Shown: positions 25,120-39,717, numbered from the stretch's first letter. The stretch is 64,000 nt of DNA from Saposhnikovia divaricata (GCA_036435485.1 CM071598.1:226998648-227062647), one strand, 5' to 3'. Made by a program: numbers and translations. The notes: generated by a model from the sequence alone, not told the origin.

Positions 25120-27132
25120 TGGTTCGACCCGATTTTTAACAATATCCCGTGTACTAACACCTTTGAGAATTTTCCGAAAACCGAGTTTGGATCATATCAG
25201 CTCCGATTTCGGTCCGAACTGCGTCAAATAAAATTTCGTTGAATTCCAATAACCCATAGGAAAAAAATATGTAAAAATATCCACAAAATGGTCCGACTCA
25301 ATTTTTAACAATATCCCGTGTACTAACCCCTTTGAGGATTATCCGAAAACCGAGTTTCGATCATATCAGCTCCGATTCAGGTCTGAATTGCGTCAAATAA
25401 AATTTTGTTGAATTTCAATAACCCATAGGAACAAAATATGTAAAAATATCCACAAAATGGTCCGACTCGATTTTTAACAATATCCCGTGTACTAACTCCT
25501 TTGAGGATTTTCCGAAAACCGAGTTTCGATCATATCAGCTCCGATTCAGGTCTGAATTGCGTCAAATAAAATTTCGTTGAATTCCAATAACCCATAGGAA
25601 CAAAAACAAAATAGTCCGACCCGATTTTTAACAATATCCCGTGTACTAACCCCTTTGAGAATTTTCCGAAAACCGAGTTTCGATCATATCAGCTCCGATT
25701 CCGGTCCGAACTGCGTCAAATAAAATTTTGTTGAATTTCAATAACCCATAGGAACAAAATATGTAAAAATATCCACAAAATGGTCCGACTCGATTATTAA
25801 CAATATCCCGTGTACTAACCCCTTTGAGGATTATCCAAAAACCGAGTTTTGACTATATCAGCTCCAATTCAGGTCTGAATTGTGTCAAATAAAATTTCGT
25901 TGAATTCCAATGACACATAAGAACAAAATATGTAAAAATATCCTTAAAATGGTCCGATTCGATTTTTAACAATATCCCGTGTACTAACCACTTCGAGGAA
26001 TATCCGAAAATCGAGTTTCGATCATATCAGCTCCGATTCAGGTCTGAATTCCGTCAAATAAAATTTTGTTGAATTTCAATAACCCATAGGAACAAAATAT
26101 GTAAAAATATCCACAAAATGGTCCGACTCGATTTTTAAAAATATCCCATGTACTAACCCCTTTGAGAATTTTCCGAAAACCGAGTTTCGATCATATCAGC
26201 TCCGATTCAGGTCTGAATTGCGTCAAATAAAATTTCATTGAATTCCAATAACCCATAGGAACAAAATATGTAAAAATATCCACAAAATGGTTCAACCCGA
26301 TTTTTAACAATATCCCGTGTACTAACACCTTTGAGAATTTTCCGAAAACCGAGTTTCGATCATATCAGCTCCGATTCCGGTCCGAACTGCGTCAAATAAA
26401 ATTTCGTTGAATTCCAATAACCCATAGGAACAAAATATGTAAAAATATCCACAAAATGGTCCGACTCGATTTTTAACAATATCCCGTGTACTAACCCCTT
26501 TGAGGAATATCCAAAAACCCAGTTTTGACTATATCAGCTCCGATTCAGGTCTGAATTGTGTCAAATAAAATTTCGTTGAATTCCAATTACCCATAGGAAC
26601 AAAATATTTAAAAATATCCACAAAATGGCCCGACTTTATTTTAACAATATCCCGTGTACTAACCCCTTTGAGAATTTTCCGAAAACCGAGTTTCGATCAT
26701 ATCAGCTCCGATTCCAGTCTGAGCTGCGTCAAATAAAATTTCGTTGAATTACAATAAACAATAGGAACAAAATATGTAAAATTATCCACAAAATTGACCA
26801 ACTCGATTTTTTAACAATATCCCGTGTACTAACCCTTTTGAAGATTATCCAAAAACCGAGATTTAACTATATCAGCTCCGATTCAGGTCTGAATTGCGTC
26901 AAATAAAATTTCGTTGAATTCCAATAACCCATAGGAACAAAATATGTAAAAATATCCACAAAATGGTCCGACTTGATTTTTAACAATATCCCGTGTACTA
27001 ACCCCTTTGAGAATTTTTCGAAAACCGAGTTTCGATCATATCAACTCTTATTCAGGTTCGAACTGCGTCAAATAAAATTTTGTTGAATTTCAATAACCCA
27101 TAGGAACAAAATATGTAAAAATATCCACAAAA
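25120..27132 (+). repeat. HOR-III copy 3 (12-mer, 2013 bp)
   Basis: It is nearly indistinguishable from copy 2 by eye. The private variant ttttgaagattatcc near 26836 replaces ttttgaggattatcc and is shared only with copy 4 (near 28850). The order of descent is therefore copy 2, then 3, then 4 or the reverse, with the newest pair adjacent. Confidence 0.9.
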
Positions 27133-29145
27133 TGGTTCGACCCGATTTTTAACAATATCCCGTGTACTAACACCTTTGAGAATTTTCCGAAAACCGAGTT
27201 TGGATCATATCAGCTCCGATTTCGGTCCGAACTGCGTCAAATAAAATTTCGTTGAATTCCAATAACCCATAGGAAAAAAATATGTAAAAATATCCACAAA
27301 ATGGTCCGACTCAATTTTTAACAATATCCCGTGTACTAACCCCTTTGAGGATTATCCGAAAACCGAGTTTCGATCATATCAGCTCCGATTCAGGTCTGAA
27401 TTGCGTCAAATAAAATTTTGTTGAATTTCAATAACCCATAGGAACAAAATATGTAAAAATATCCACAAAATGGTCCGACTCGATTTTTAACAATATCCCG
27501 TGTACTAACTCCTTTGAGGATTTTCCGAAAACCGAGTTTCGATCATATCAGCTCCGATTCAGGTCTGAATTGCGTCAAATAAAATTTCGTTGAATTCCAA
27601 TAACCCATAGGAACAAAAACAAAATAGTCCGACCCGATTTTTAACAATATCCCGTGTACTAACCCCTTTGAGAATTTTCCGAAAACCGAGTTTCGATCAT
27701 ATCAGCTCCGATTCCGGTCCGAACTGCGTCAAATAAAATTTTGTTGAATTTCAATAACCCATAGGAACAAAATATGTAAAAATATCCACAAAATGGTCCG
27801 ACTCGATTATTAACAATATCCCGTGTACTAACCCCTTTGAGGATTATCCAAAAACCGAGTTTTGACTATATCAGCTCCAATTCAGGTCTGAATTGTGTCA
27901 AATAAAATTTCGTTGAATTCCAATGACACATAAGAACAAAATATGTAAAAATATCCTTAAAATGGTCCGATTCGATTTTTAACAATATCCCGTGTACTAA
28001 CCACTTCGAGGAATATCCGAAAATCGAGTTTCGATCATATCAGCTCCGATTCAGGTCTGAATTCCGTCAAATAAAATTTTGTTGAATTTCAATAACCCAT
28101 AGGAACAAAATATGTAAAAATATCCACAAAATGGTCCGACTCGATTTTTAAAAATATCCCATGTACTAACCCCTTTGAGAATTTTCCGAAAACCGAGTTT
28201 CGATCATATCAGCTCCGATTCAGGTCTGAATTGCGTCAAATAAAATTTCATTGAATTCCAATAACCCATAGGAACAAAATATGTAAAAATATCCACAAAA
28301 TGGTTCAACCCGATTTTTAACAATATCCCGTGTACTAACACCTTTGAGAATTTTCCGAAAACCGAGTTTCGATCATATCAGCTCCGATTCCGGTCCGAAC
28401 TGCGTCAAATAAAATTTCGTTGAATTCCAATAACCCATAGGAACAAAATATGTAAAAATATCCACAAAATGGTCCGACTCGATTTTTAACAATATCCCGT
28501 GTACTAACCCCTTTGAGGAATATCCAAAAACCCAGTTTTGACTATATCAGCTCCGATTCAGGTCTGAATTGTGTCAAATAAAATTTCGTTGAATTCCAAT
28601 TACCCATAGGAACAAAATATTTAAAAATATCCACAAAATGGCCCGACTTTATTTTAACAATATCCCGTGTACTAACCCCTTTGAGAATTTTCCGAAAACC
28701 GAGTTTCGATCATATCAGCTCCGATTCCAGTCTGAGCTGCGTCAAATAAAATTTCGTTGAATTACAATAAACAATAGGAACAAAATATGTAAAATTATCC
28801 ACAAAATTGACCAACTCGATTTTTTAACAATATCCCGTGTACTAACCCTTTTGAAGATTATCCAAAAACCGAGATTTAACTATATCAGCTCCGATTCAGG
28901 TCTGAATTGCGTCAAATAAAATTTCGTTGAATTCCAATAACCCATAGGAACAAAATATGTAAAAATATCCACAAAATGGTCCGACTTGATTTTTAACAAT
29001 ATCCCGTGTACTAACCCCTTTGAGAATTTTTCGAAAACCGAGTTTCGATTATATCAACTCTTATTCAGGTTCGAACTGCGTCAAATAAAATTTTGTTGAA
29101 TTTCAATAACCCATAGGAACAAAATATGTAAAAATATCCACAAAA
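27133..29145 (+). repeat. HOR-III copy 4 (12-mer, 2013 bp)
   Basis: This is the last 12-mer. It retains the gaagattatcc variant and has gattatatcaactctt near 29048. At 29146 the sequence continues with tggtccgactcgattttt and atcctgtg instead of the expected tggttcgacccg, ending the register. From about 27133 rightwards it also matches 44168 onwards at an offset of about 17035 bp. Confidence 0.9.
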
Positions 29146-32100
29146 TGGTCCGACTCGATTTTTAACAATATCCTGTGTACTAACCCCTTTGAGGAATATC
29201 CAAAAACCCAGTTTTGACTATATCAGCTCCGATTCAGGTCTGAATTGTGTCAAATAAAATTTCGTTGAATTCCAATAACCCATAGGAACAAAATATTTAA
29301 AAATTTCATTAAAATGGTCCGACTCGATTTTTAACAATATCCCGTGTACTAGCCACTTTGAGGATTATCCGAAAACCGAGTTTCGATCATATCAGCTCCG
29401 ATTCAGGTCTGAATTGCGTCAAATAAAATTTTCATGAATTTCAATAACCCATTGGAACAAAATATGTAAAAATATCCACAAAATGGTCCGACTCGATTTT
29501 TAACAATATCCCGTGTTCTAACTCCTTTGAGAATTTTCCGAAAACCGAGTTTCGATCATATCAGCTCCGATTCAGGTCTGAATTGCGTCAAATAAAATTT
29601 CATTGAATTCCAATAACCCATAGGAACAAAATATGTAAAAATATCCACAAAATGGTTCGACCCGATTTTTAACAATATCCCGTGTACTAACACCTTTGAG
29701 AATTTTCCGAAAACCGAGTTTCGATCATATCAGCTCCGATTCCGGTCCGAACTGCGTCAAATAAAATTTCGTTGAATTCCAATAACCCATAGGAACAAAA
29801 TATGTAAAAATATCCACAAAATGGTCCGACTCAATTTTTAACAATATCCCGTGTACTAACCCCTTTGAGGATTATCCGAAAACCGAGTTTCGATCATATC
29901 AGCTCCGATTCAGGTCTGAATTGCGTCAAATAAAATTTTGTTGAATTTCAATAACCCATAGGAACAAAATATGTAAAAATATCCACAAAATGGTCCGACT
30001 AGATTTTTAACAATATCCCGTGTACTAACTCCTTTGAGCATTTTCCGAAAACCGAGTTTCGATCATATCAGCTCCGATTCAGGTCTGAATTGCGTCAAAT
30101 AAAATTTCGTTGAATTCCAATAACCCATAGGAACAAAATATTTAAAAATATCAACAAAATAGTCCGACCCTTTTTTTAACAATATCCCGTGTACTAACCC
30201 CTTTGAGAATTTTCCGAAAACCGAGTTTCGATCATATCAGCTCCGATTCCGGTCCGAACTGCGTCAAATAAAATTTTGTTGAATTTCAATAACCCATAGG
30301 AACAAAATATGTAAAAATATCCACAAAATGGTCCGACTCGATTATTAACAATATCCCGTGTACTAACCCCTTTGAGGATTATCCAAAAACCGAGTTTTGA
30401 CTATATCAGCTCCGATTCAGGTCTGAATTGTGTCAAATAAAATTTCGTTGAATTCCAATGACCCATAAAAACAAAATATGTAAAAATATCCTTAAAATGG
30501 TCCGATTCGATTTTTAACAATATCCCGTGTACTAACCACTTTGAGGAATATCCGAAAACCGAGTTTCGATCATATCAGCTCCGATTCAGGTCTAAATTGC
30601 GTCAAATAAAATTTTGTTGAATTTCAATAACCCATAGGAACAAAATAAGTAAAAATATCCACAAAATGGTCCTACTCGATTTTTAAAAAAATCCCGTGTA
30701 CTAACCCCTTTGAGAATTTTCCGAAAACCGAGTTTCGATCATATCAGCTCCGATTCAGGTCTGAATTGCGTCAAATAAAATTTCATTGAATTCCAATAAC
30801 CCATAGGAACAAAATATGTAAAAATATCCACAAAATGGTTCGACCCGATTTTTAACAATATCCCGGGTACTAACACCTTTGAGAATTTTCCGAAAACCGA
30901 GTTTCGATCATATCAGCTCCGATTCCGGTCCGAACTGCGTCAAATAAAATTTTGTTGAATTCCAATAAACCATGGGAATAAAATATGTAAAAATATCCAC
31001 AAAATGGTCCGACTCGATTTTTAACAATATCCCGTGTACTAACCCCTTTGAGGAATATCCAAAAACCCAGTTTTGACTATATCAGCTCCGATTCAGGTCT
31101 GAATTGTGTCAAATAAAATTTCGTTGAATTCCAATAACCCATAGGAACAAAATATTTAAAAATATCCTTAAAATGGTCCGACTCGATTTTTAACAATATC
31201 CCGTGTACTAGCCACTTTGAGGATTATCCGAAAACCGAGTTTCGATCATATCAGCTCCGATTCAGGTACGAACGGCGTCAAATAAAATTTTGTTGAATTT
31301 GAATAACCCATAGGAACAAAATATGTGAAAATATCCACAAAATGGTCCGACTTGATTTTTAACAATATCCCGTGTACTAACCCCTTTGAGAATTTTTCGA
31401 AAACCGAGTTTCGATCATATCAGCTCCGATTCCAGTCCGAGCTGCGTCAAATAATATTTCGTTGAATTCCAATAAACCATAGGAACAAAATATGTAAAAG
31501 TATCCACAAAATTGACCAACTCGATTTTTTAACAATATCCCGTGTACTAACCCTTTTGAGGATTATCCAAAAACCGAGATTTAACTATATCAGCTCCGAT
31601 TCAGGTCTGAATTGCGTCAAATAAAATTTCGTTGAATTCCAATAACCCATAGGAACAAAATATATAAAAATATCCACAAAATGGTCCGACTTGATTTTTA
31701 ACAATATCCCGTGTACTAACCCCTTTGAGAATTTTTTGAAAACCGAGTTTCGATCATATCAACTCTGATTCAGGTTCGAACTGCGTCAAATAAAATTTTG
31801 TTGAATTCCAATAACCCATAGGAACAAAATATGTAAAAATATCCATAAAATGGTCCGACTCGATTTTTAACAATATCCCGTGTACTAACCCCTTTGAGGA
31901 ATATCCAAAAACCCAGTTTTGACTATATCAGCTCCGATTCAGGTCTGAATTGTGTCAAATAAAATTTCGTTGAATTCCAATAACCCATAGGAACAAAATA
32001 TTTAAAAATATCCTTAAAATGGTCCGACTCGATTTTTAACAATATCCCGTGTACTAGCCACTTTGAGGATTATCCGAAAATCGAGTTTCGATCATAGCAG

Positions 32101-32975
32101 CTCCGATTCAGGTCTGAATTGCGTCAAATAAAATTTTGTTGAATTTCAATAACCCATAGGTACAAAATATGTAAAAATATCCACAAAATGGTCCGACTCG
32201 ATTTTTAACAATATCCCGTGTACTAACCCCTTTGAGAATTTTCCGAAAACCGAGTTTCGATCATATCAGCTCCGATTCAGGTTTAAATTGCGTCAAATAA
32301 AATTTCATTGAATTCCAATAACCCATAGGAACAAAATACGTAAAAATATCCACAAAATGGTTCGACCCGATTTTTAACAATATCCCGTGTACTAACACCT
32401 TTGAGAATTTTCCGAAAACCGAGTTTGGATCATATCAGCTCCGATTCCGGTCCGAACTCCGTCAAATAAAATTTCGTTGAATTCCAATAACCCATAGGAA
32501 CAAAATATGTAAAAATATCCACAAAATGGTCCGACTCAATTTTTAACAATATCCCGTGTACTAACCCCTTTGAGGATTATCCGAAAACCGAGTTTCGATC
32601 ATATTAACTCCGATTCAGGTCTGAATTGCGTCAAATAAAATTTTGTTGAATTTCAATAACCCATAGGAACAAAATATGTAAAAATATCCACAAAATGGTC
32701 CGACTCAATTTTTAACAGTATCCCGTGTACTAACTCCTTTGAGCATTTTCCGAAAACCGAGTTTCGATCATATCAGCTCCGATTCAGGTTTGAATTGCGT
32801 TAAATAAAATTTCGTTGAATTCCAATAGCCCATAGGAACAAAATATTTAAAAATATCAACAAAATAGTCCGACCCGATTTTTAACAATATCCCGTGTACT
32901 AACCCCTTTGAGAATTTTCCGAAAACCGAGTTTCGATCATATCAGCTCCGATTCCGGTCCGAACTGGGTCAAATA
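29146..32975 (+). repeat. Segment S, first copy (recurs at 46181-50009)
   Basis: About 3.8 kb without a local tandem HOR. It recurs at an offset of 17034-17035 bp. Shared rare markers are aaatttcattaaaatgg (29301, 46336), gacccataaaaacaaaat (30459, 47493), atatgtgaaaatatcc (31321, 48355) and caatagcccatagg (32824, 49858). One base is lost at gaccctttttttaac (30157) against gacctttttttaac. Substitutions seen include gtacgaacggcg/cagcg, aataatatttc/aataaaatttc and catatcag/catatgag. Confidence 0.85.
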
Positions 32976-32984
32976 AAAATTTTC
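32971..32984 (+). other. Chimeric breakpoint at left edge of 6742-bp unit
   Basis: Here aactgggtcaaataaaaat runs into tttcatgaatttc. Left of this point the sequence follows segment S (49.9-50.0 kb); right of it, it follows the monomer at 39717 and 46459. The A run is one base longer than in either parent (five A instead of four before the T run). The join lies in the A/T-rich aaataaaatttt word. Confidence 0.82.
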
Positions 32985-33880
32985 ATGAATTTCAATAACC
33001 CATTGGAACAAAATATGTAAAAATATCCACAAAATGGTCCGACTCGATTTTTAACAATATCCCGTGTACTAACTCCTTTGAGAATTTTCCGAAAACCGAG
33101 TTTCGATCATATCAGCTCCGATTCAGGTCTGAATTGCGTCAAATAAAATTTCATTGAATTCCAATAACCCATAGGAACAAAATATGTAAAAATATCCACA
33201 AAATGGTTCGACCCGATTTTTAACAATATCCCGTGTACTAACACCTTTGAGAATTTTCCGAAAACCGAGTTTCGATCATATCAGCTCCGATTCCGGTCCG
33301 AACTGCGTCAAATAAAATTTCGTTGAATTCCAATAACCCATAGGAACAAAATATGTAAAAATATCCACAAAATGGTCCGACTCAATTTTTAACAATATCC
33401 CGTGTACTAACCCCTTTGAGGATTATCCGAAAATCGAGTTTCGATCATATCAGCTCCGATTCAGGTCTGAATTGCGTCAAATAAAATTTTGTTGAATTTC
33501 AATAACCCATAGGAACAAAATATGTAAAAATATCCACAAAATGGTCCGACTAGATTTTTAACAATATCCCGTGTACTAACTCCTTTGAGCATTTTCCGAA
33601 AACCGAGTTTCGATCATATCAGCTCCGATTCAGGTCTGAATTGCGTCAAATAAAATTTCGTTGAATTCCAATAACCCATAGGAACAAAATATTTAAAAAT
33701 ATCAACAAAATAGTCCGACCTTTTTTTAACAATATCCCGTGTACTAACCCCTTTGAGAATTTTCCGAAAACCGAGTTTCGATCATATCAGCTCCGATTCC
33801 GGTCCGAACTGCGTCAAATAAAATTTTGTTGAATTTCAATAACCCATAGGAACAAAATACGTAAAAATATCCACAAAATG

Positions 33881-34725
33881 GTCCGACTCGATTATTAACA
33901 ATATCCCGTGTACTAACCCCTTTGAGGATTATCCAAAAACCGAATTTTGACTACATCAGCTCCGATTCAGGTCTGAATTGTGTCAAATAAAATTTCGTTG
34001 AATTCCAATGACCCATAAGAACAAAATATGTAAAAATATCCTTAAAATGGTCCGATTCGATTTTTAACAATATCCCGGGTACTAACCACTTTGAGGAATA
34101 TACGAAAACCGAGTTTCGATCATATCAGCTCCGATTCAGGTCTGAATTGCGTCAAATAAAATTTTGTTGAATTTCAATAACCCATTGGAACAAAATATGT
34201 AAAAATACCCACAAAATGGTCCGACTCGATTTTTAAAAATATCCTGTGTACTAACCCCTTTGAGAATTTTCCGAAAACCGAGTTTCGATCATATCAGCTC
34301 CGATTCAGGTCTGAATTGCGTCAAATAAAATTTCATTGAATTCCAATAACCCATAGGAACAAAATATGTAAAAATATCCACAAAATGGTTCGACCTGATT
34401 TTTAACAATATCCCGTGTACTAACACCTTTGAGAATTTTCCGAAAACCGAGTTTCGATCATATCAGCTCCGATTCCGGTCCGAACTGCGTCAAATAAAAT
34501 TTCGTTGAATTCCAATAACCCATAGGAACAAAATATATAAAAATATCCACAAAATGGTCCGACTTGATTTTTAACAATATCCCGTGTACTAACCCCTTTG
34601 AGAATTTTTCCAAAACCGAGTTTCGATCATATCAACTCTGATTCAGGTTCGAACTGCGTCAAATAAAATTTTGTTGAATTCCAATAACCCATAGGAACAA
34701 AATATGTAAAAATATCCATAAAATG
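33881..34725 (+). repeat. 845-bp five-monomer duplication, unit 1 (copy A)
   Basis: gtccgactcgattattaac at 33881 recurs at 34726, exactly 5 x 169 bp later. Both units carry aaccgaattttgactacatc, tatcccgggtac, gaatatacgaaaacc and the rare aaaaatacccac. The counterpart in copy B is 40623-41467, so this duplication came before the 6742-bp one. Confidence 0.88.
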
Positions 34726-35570
34726 GTCCGACTCGATTATTAACAATATCCCGTGTACTAACCCCTTTGAGGATTATCCAAAAACCGAATTTTGACTACA
34801 TCAGCTCCGATTCAGGTCTGAATTGTGTCAAATAAAATTTCGTTGAATTCCAATGACCCATAAGAACAAAATATGTAAAAATATCCTTAAAATGGTCCGA
34901 TTCGATTTTTAACAATATCCCGGGTACTAACCACTTTGAGGAATATACGAAAACCGAGTTTCGATCATATCAGCTCCGATTCAGGTCTGAATTGCGTCAA
35001 ATAAAATTTTGTTGAATTTCAATAACCCATTGGAACAAAATATGTAAAAATACCCACAAAATGGTCCGACTCGATTTTTAAAAATATCCTGTGTACTAAC
35101 CCCTTTGAGAATTTTCCGAAAACCGAGTTTCGATCATATCAGCTCCGATTCAGGTCTGAATTGCGTCAAATAAAATTTCATTGAATTCCAATAACCCATA
35201 GGAACAAAATATGTAAAAATATCCACAAAATGGTTCGACCTGATTTTTAACAATATCCCGTGTACTAACACCTTTGAGAATTTTCCGAAAACCGAGTTTC
35301 GATCATATCAGCTCCGATTCCGGTCCGAACTGCGTCAAATAAAATTTCGTTGAATTCCAATAACCCATAGGAACAAAATATATAAAAATATCCACAAAAT
35401 GGTCCGACTTGATTTTTAACAATATCCCGTGTACTAACCCCTTTGAGAATTTTTCCAAAACCGAGTTTCGATCATATCAACTCTGATTCAGGTTCGAACT
35501 GCGTCAAATAAAATTTTGTTGAATTCCAATAACCCATAGGAACAAAATATGTAAAAATATCCATAAAATG
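34726..35570 (+). repeat. 845-bp five-monomer duplication, unit 2 (copy A)
   Basis: This is the second five-monomer unit; aaaaatacccac is at 35046 against 34201 in unit 1. At 35571 the sequence has gtccgactcgatttttaac instead of gattattaac, ending the duplication. The counterpart in copy B is 41468-42312. Confidence 0.88.
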
Positions 35571-38500
35571 GTCCGACTCGATTTTTAACAATATCCCGTG
35601 TACTAACCCCTTTGAGGAATATCCAAAAACCCAGTTTTGACTATATCAGCTCCGATTCAGGTCTGAATTGTGTCAAATAAAATTTCGTTGAATTCCAATA
35701 ACCCATAGGAACAAAATATTTAAAAATATCCTTAAAATGGTCCGACTCGATTTTTAACAATATCCCGTGTACTAGCCACTTTGAGGATTATCCAAAAACC
35801 GAGATTTAACTATATCAGCTCCGATTCAGGTCTGAATTGCGTCAAATAAAATTTCGTTGAATTCCAATAACCCATAGGAACAAAATATGTAAAAATATCC
35901 ACAAAATGGTCCGACTTGATTTTTAACAATATCCCGTGTACTAACCCCTTTGAGAATTTTTTGAAAACCGAGTTTCGATCATATCAACTCTAATTCAGGT
36001 TCGAACTGCGTCAAATAAAATTTTGTTGAATTTCAATAACCCATAGGAACAAAATATGTAAAAATATCCAAAAAATGGTCCAACTCGATTTTTAACAATA
36101 TCCTGTGTACTAACCCCTTTGAGGAATATCCAAAAACCTAGTTTTGACTATATCAGCTCCGATTCAGGTCTGAATTGTGTCAAATAAAATTTCGTTGAAT
36201 TCCAATAACCCATAGGAACAAAATATTTAAAATTTTCCTTAAAATGGTCCGACTCGATTTTTAACAATATCCCGTGTACTAGCCACTTTGAGGATTATCC
36301 GAAAACCGAGTTTCGATCATATCAGCTCCAATTCAGGTCTGAATTGCGTCAAATAAAATTTTGTTGAATTTCAATAACCCATTGGAACAAAATATGTAAA
36401 AATATCCACAAAATGGTCCGACTCGATTTTTAACAATATCCCGTGTACTAACACCTTTGAGAATTTTCCGAAAACCGAGTTTGGATCATATCAGCTCCGA
36501 TTCCGGTCCGAACTGCGTCAAATAAAATTTCGTTGAATTCCAATAACCCATAGGAAAAAAATATGTAAAAATATCCACAAAATGGTCCGACTCAATTTTT
36601 AACAATATCCCGTGTACTAGCCCCTTTGAGGATTATCCGAAAACCGAGCTTCGATCATATCAGCTCCGATTCAAGTCTGAATTGCGTCAAATAAAATTTT
36701 GTTGAATTTCAATAACCCATAGGAACAAAATATGTAAAAATATCCACAAAATGGTCCGACTCGATTTTTAACAATATCCCGTGTACTAACCCCTTTGAGG
36801 ATTATCCGAAAACCGAGTTTCGATCATATCAGCTCCGATTCAGGTCTGAATTGCGTCAAATAAAATTTTGTTGAATTTCAATAACCCATAGGAACAAAAT
36901 ATGTAAAAATATCCACAAAATGGTCCGACTCGATTTTTAACAATATCCCGTGTACTAACTCCTTTGAGCATTTTCCGAAAACCGAGTTTGGATCATATCA
37001 GCTCCGATTCCGGTCTGAACTGCGTCAAATAAAATTTCGTTGAATTCCAATAACCCATAGGAAAAAATATGTAAAAATATCCACAAAATGGTCCGACTCA
37101 ATTTTTAACAATTTCCCGTGTACTAACCCCTTTGAGGATTATCCGAAAACCGAGTTTCGATCATATCAGCTCCGATTCCGGTCCGAACTGCGTCAAATAA
37201 AATTTCGTTGAATTCCAATAACCCATAGGAACAAAATATGTAAAAATATCCACAAAATGGTCCGACTAGATTTTTAACAATATCACGTGTACTAACCGCT
37301 TTGAGAATTTTCCGAAAACCGAGTTTCGATCATATCAGCTCCGATTCAGGTCTGAATTGCGTCAAATAAAATTTCATTGAATTCCAATAACCCATAGGAA
37401 CAAAATATGTAAAAATATCCACAAAATGGTTCGACCCGATTTTTAACAATATCCCGTGTACTAACACCTTTGAGAATTTTCCGAAAACCGAGTTTGGATC
37501 ATATCAGCTCCGATTTCGGTCCGAACTGCGTCAAATAAAATTTCGTTGAATTCCAATAACCCATAGGAAAAAAATATGTAAAAATATCCACAAAATGGTC
37601 CGACTCAATTTTTAACAATATCCCGTGTACAACCCCTTTGAGGATTATCCGAAAACCGAGTTTCGATCATATCAGCTCCGATTCAGGTCTGAATTGCGTC
37701 AAATAAAATTTTGTTGAATTTCAATAACCCATAGGAACAAAATATGTAAAAATATCCACAAAATGGTCCGACTCGATTTTTAACAATATCCCGTGTACTA
37801 ACTCCTTTGAGGATTTTCCGAAAACCGAGTTTCGATCATATCAGCTCCGATTCAGGTCTGAATTGCGTCAAATAAAATTTCGTTGAATTCCAATAACCCA
37901 TAGGAACAAAAACAAAATAGTCCGACCCGATTTTTAACAATATCCCGTGTACTAACCCCTTTGAGAATTTTCCGAAAACCGAGTTTCGATCATATCAGCT
38001 CCGATTCCGGTCCGAACTGCGTCAAATAAAATTTTGTTGAATTTCAATAACCCATAGGAACAAAATATGTAAAAATATCCACAAAATGGTCCGACTCGAT
38101 TATTAACAATATCCCGTGTACTAACCCCTTTGAGGATTATCCAAAAACCGAGTTTTGACTATATCAGCTCCGATTCAGGTCTGAATTGTGTCAAATAAAA
38201 TTTCGTTGAATTCCAATGACCCATAAGAACAAAATATGTAAAAATATCCTTAAAATGGTCCGATTCGATTTTTAACAATATCCCGTGTACTAACCACTTC
38301 GAGGAATATCCGAAAATCGAGTTTCGATCATATCAGCTCCGATTCAGGTCTGAATTGCGTCAAATAAAATTTTGTTGAATTTCAATAACCCATAGGAACA
38401 AAATATGTAAAAATATCCACAAAATGGTCCGACTCGATTTTTAAAAATATCCCATGTACTAACCCCTTTGAGAATTTTCCGAAAACCGAGTTTCGATCAT

Positions 38501-39717
38501 ATCAGCTCCGATTCAGGTCTGAATTGCGTCAAATAAAATTTCATTGAATTCCAATAACCCATAGGAACAAAATATGTAAAAATATCCACAAAATGGTTCA
38601 ACCCGATTTTTAACAATATCCCGTGTACTAACACCTTTGAGAATTTTCCGAAAACCGAGTTTCGATCATATCAGCTCCGATTCCGGTCCGAACTGCGTCA
38701 AATAAAATTTCGTTGAATTCCAATAACCCATAGGAACAAAATATGTAAAAATATCCACAAAATGGTCCGACTCGATTTTTAACAATATCCCGTGTACTAA
38801 CCCCTTTGAGGAATATCCAAAAACCCAGTTTTGACTATATCAGCTCCGATTCAGGTCTGAATTGTGTCAAATAAAATTTCGTTGAATTCCAATTACCCAT
38901 AGGAACAAAATATTTAAAAATATCCACAAAATGGCCCGATTTTATTTTAACAAAATCCCGTGTACTAACCCCTTTGAGAATTTTCCGAAAATCGAGTTTC
39001 GATCATATCAGCTCCGATTCCAGTCTGAGCTGCGTCAAATAAAATTTCGTTGAATTACAATAAACAATAGGAACAAAATATGTAAAATTATCCACAAAAT
39101 TGACCAACTCGATTTTTTAACAATATCCCGTGTACTAACCCTTTTGAGGATTATCCAAAAACCGAGATTTAACTATATCAGCTCCGATTCAGGTCTGAAT
39201 TGCGTCAAATAAAATTTCGTTGAATTCCAATAACCCATAGGAACAAAATATGTAAAAATATCCACAAAATGGTCCGACTTGATTTTTAACAATATCCCGT
39301 GTACTAACCCCTTTGAGAATTTTTCGAAAACCGAGTTTCGATCATATCAACTCTTATTCAGGTTCGAACTGCGTCAAATAAAATTTTGTTGAATTTCAAT
39401 AACCCATAGGAACAAAATATGTAAAAATATCCACAAAATGGTCCGACTCGATTTTTAACAATATCCTGTGTACTAACCCCTTTGAGGAATATCCAAAAAC
39501 CCAGTTTTGACTATATCAGCTCCGATTCAGGTCTGAATTGTGTCAAATAAAATTTCGTTGAATTCCAATAACCCATAGGAACAAAATATTTAAAAATTTC
39601 ATTAAAATGGTCCGACTCGATTTTTAACAATATCCCGTGTACTAGCCACTTTGAGGATTATCCGAAAACCGAGTTTCGATCATATCAGCTCCGATTCAGG
39701 TCTGAATTGCGTCAAAT

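Larger units (their letters stand above)
32976..39717 (+). repeat. HOR-V copy A (40-monomer unit, 6742 bp)
   Basis: Markers repeat at exactly 6742 bp: tttcatgaat at 32981, 39723 and 46465; tagtccgacctttttttaac at 33711, 40453 and 47195; ccaaaaaatggtccaactcg at 36068 and 42810; the 15-bp-deleted monomer at 37902 and 44644. The unit embeds an 845-bp duplication (33881-35570), the 15.4-16.3-kb mosaic (35786-36666), a P-like part and about one 12-mer from HOR-III. Its left edge is a chimeric join at 32971-32984. Confidence 0.92.
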
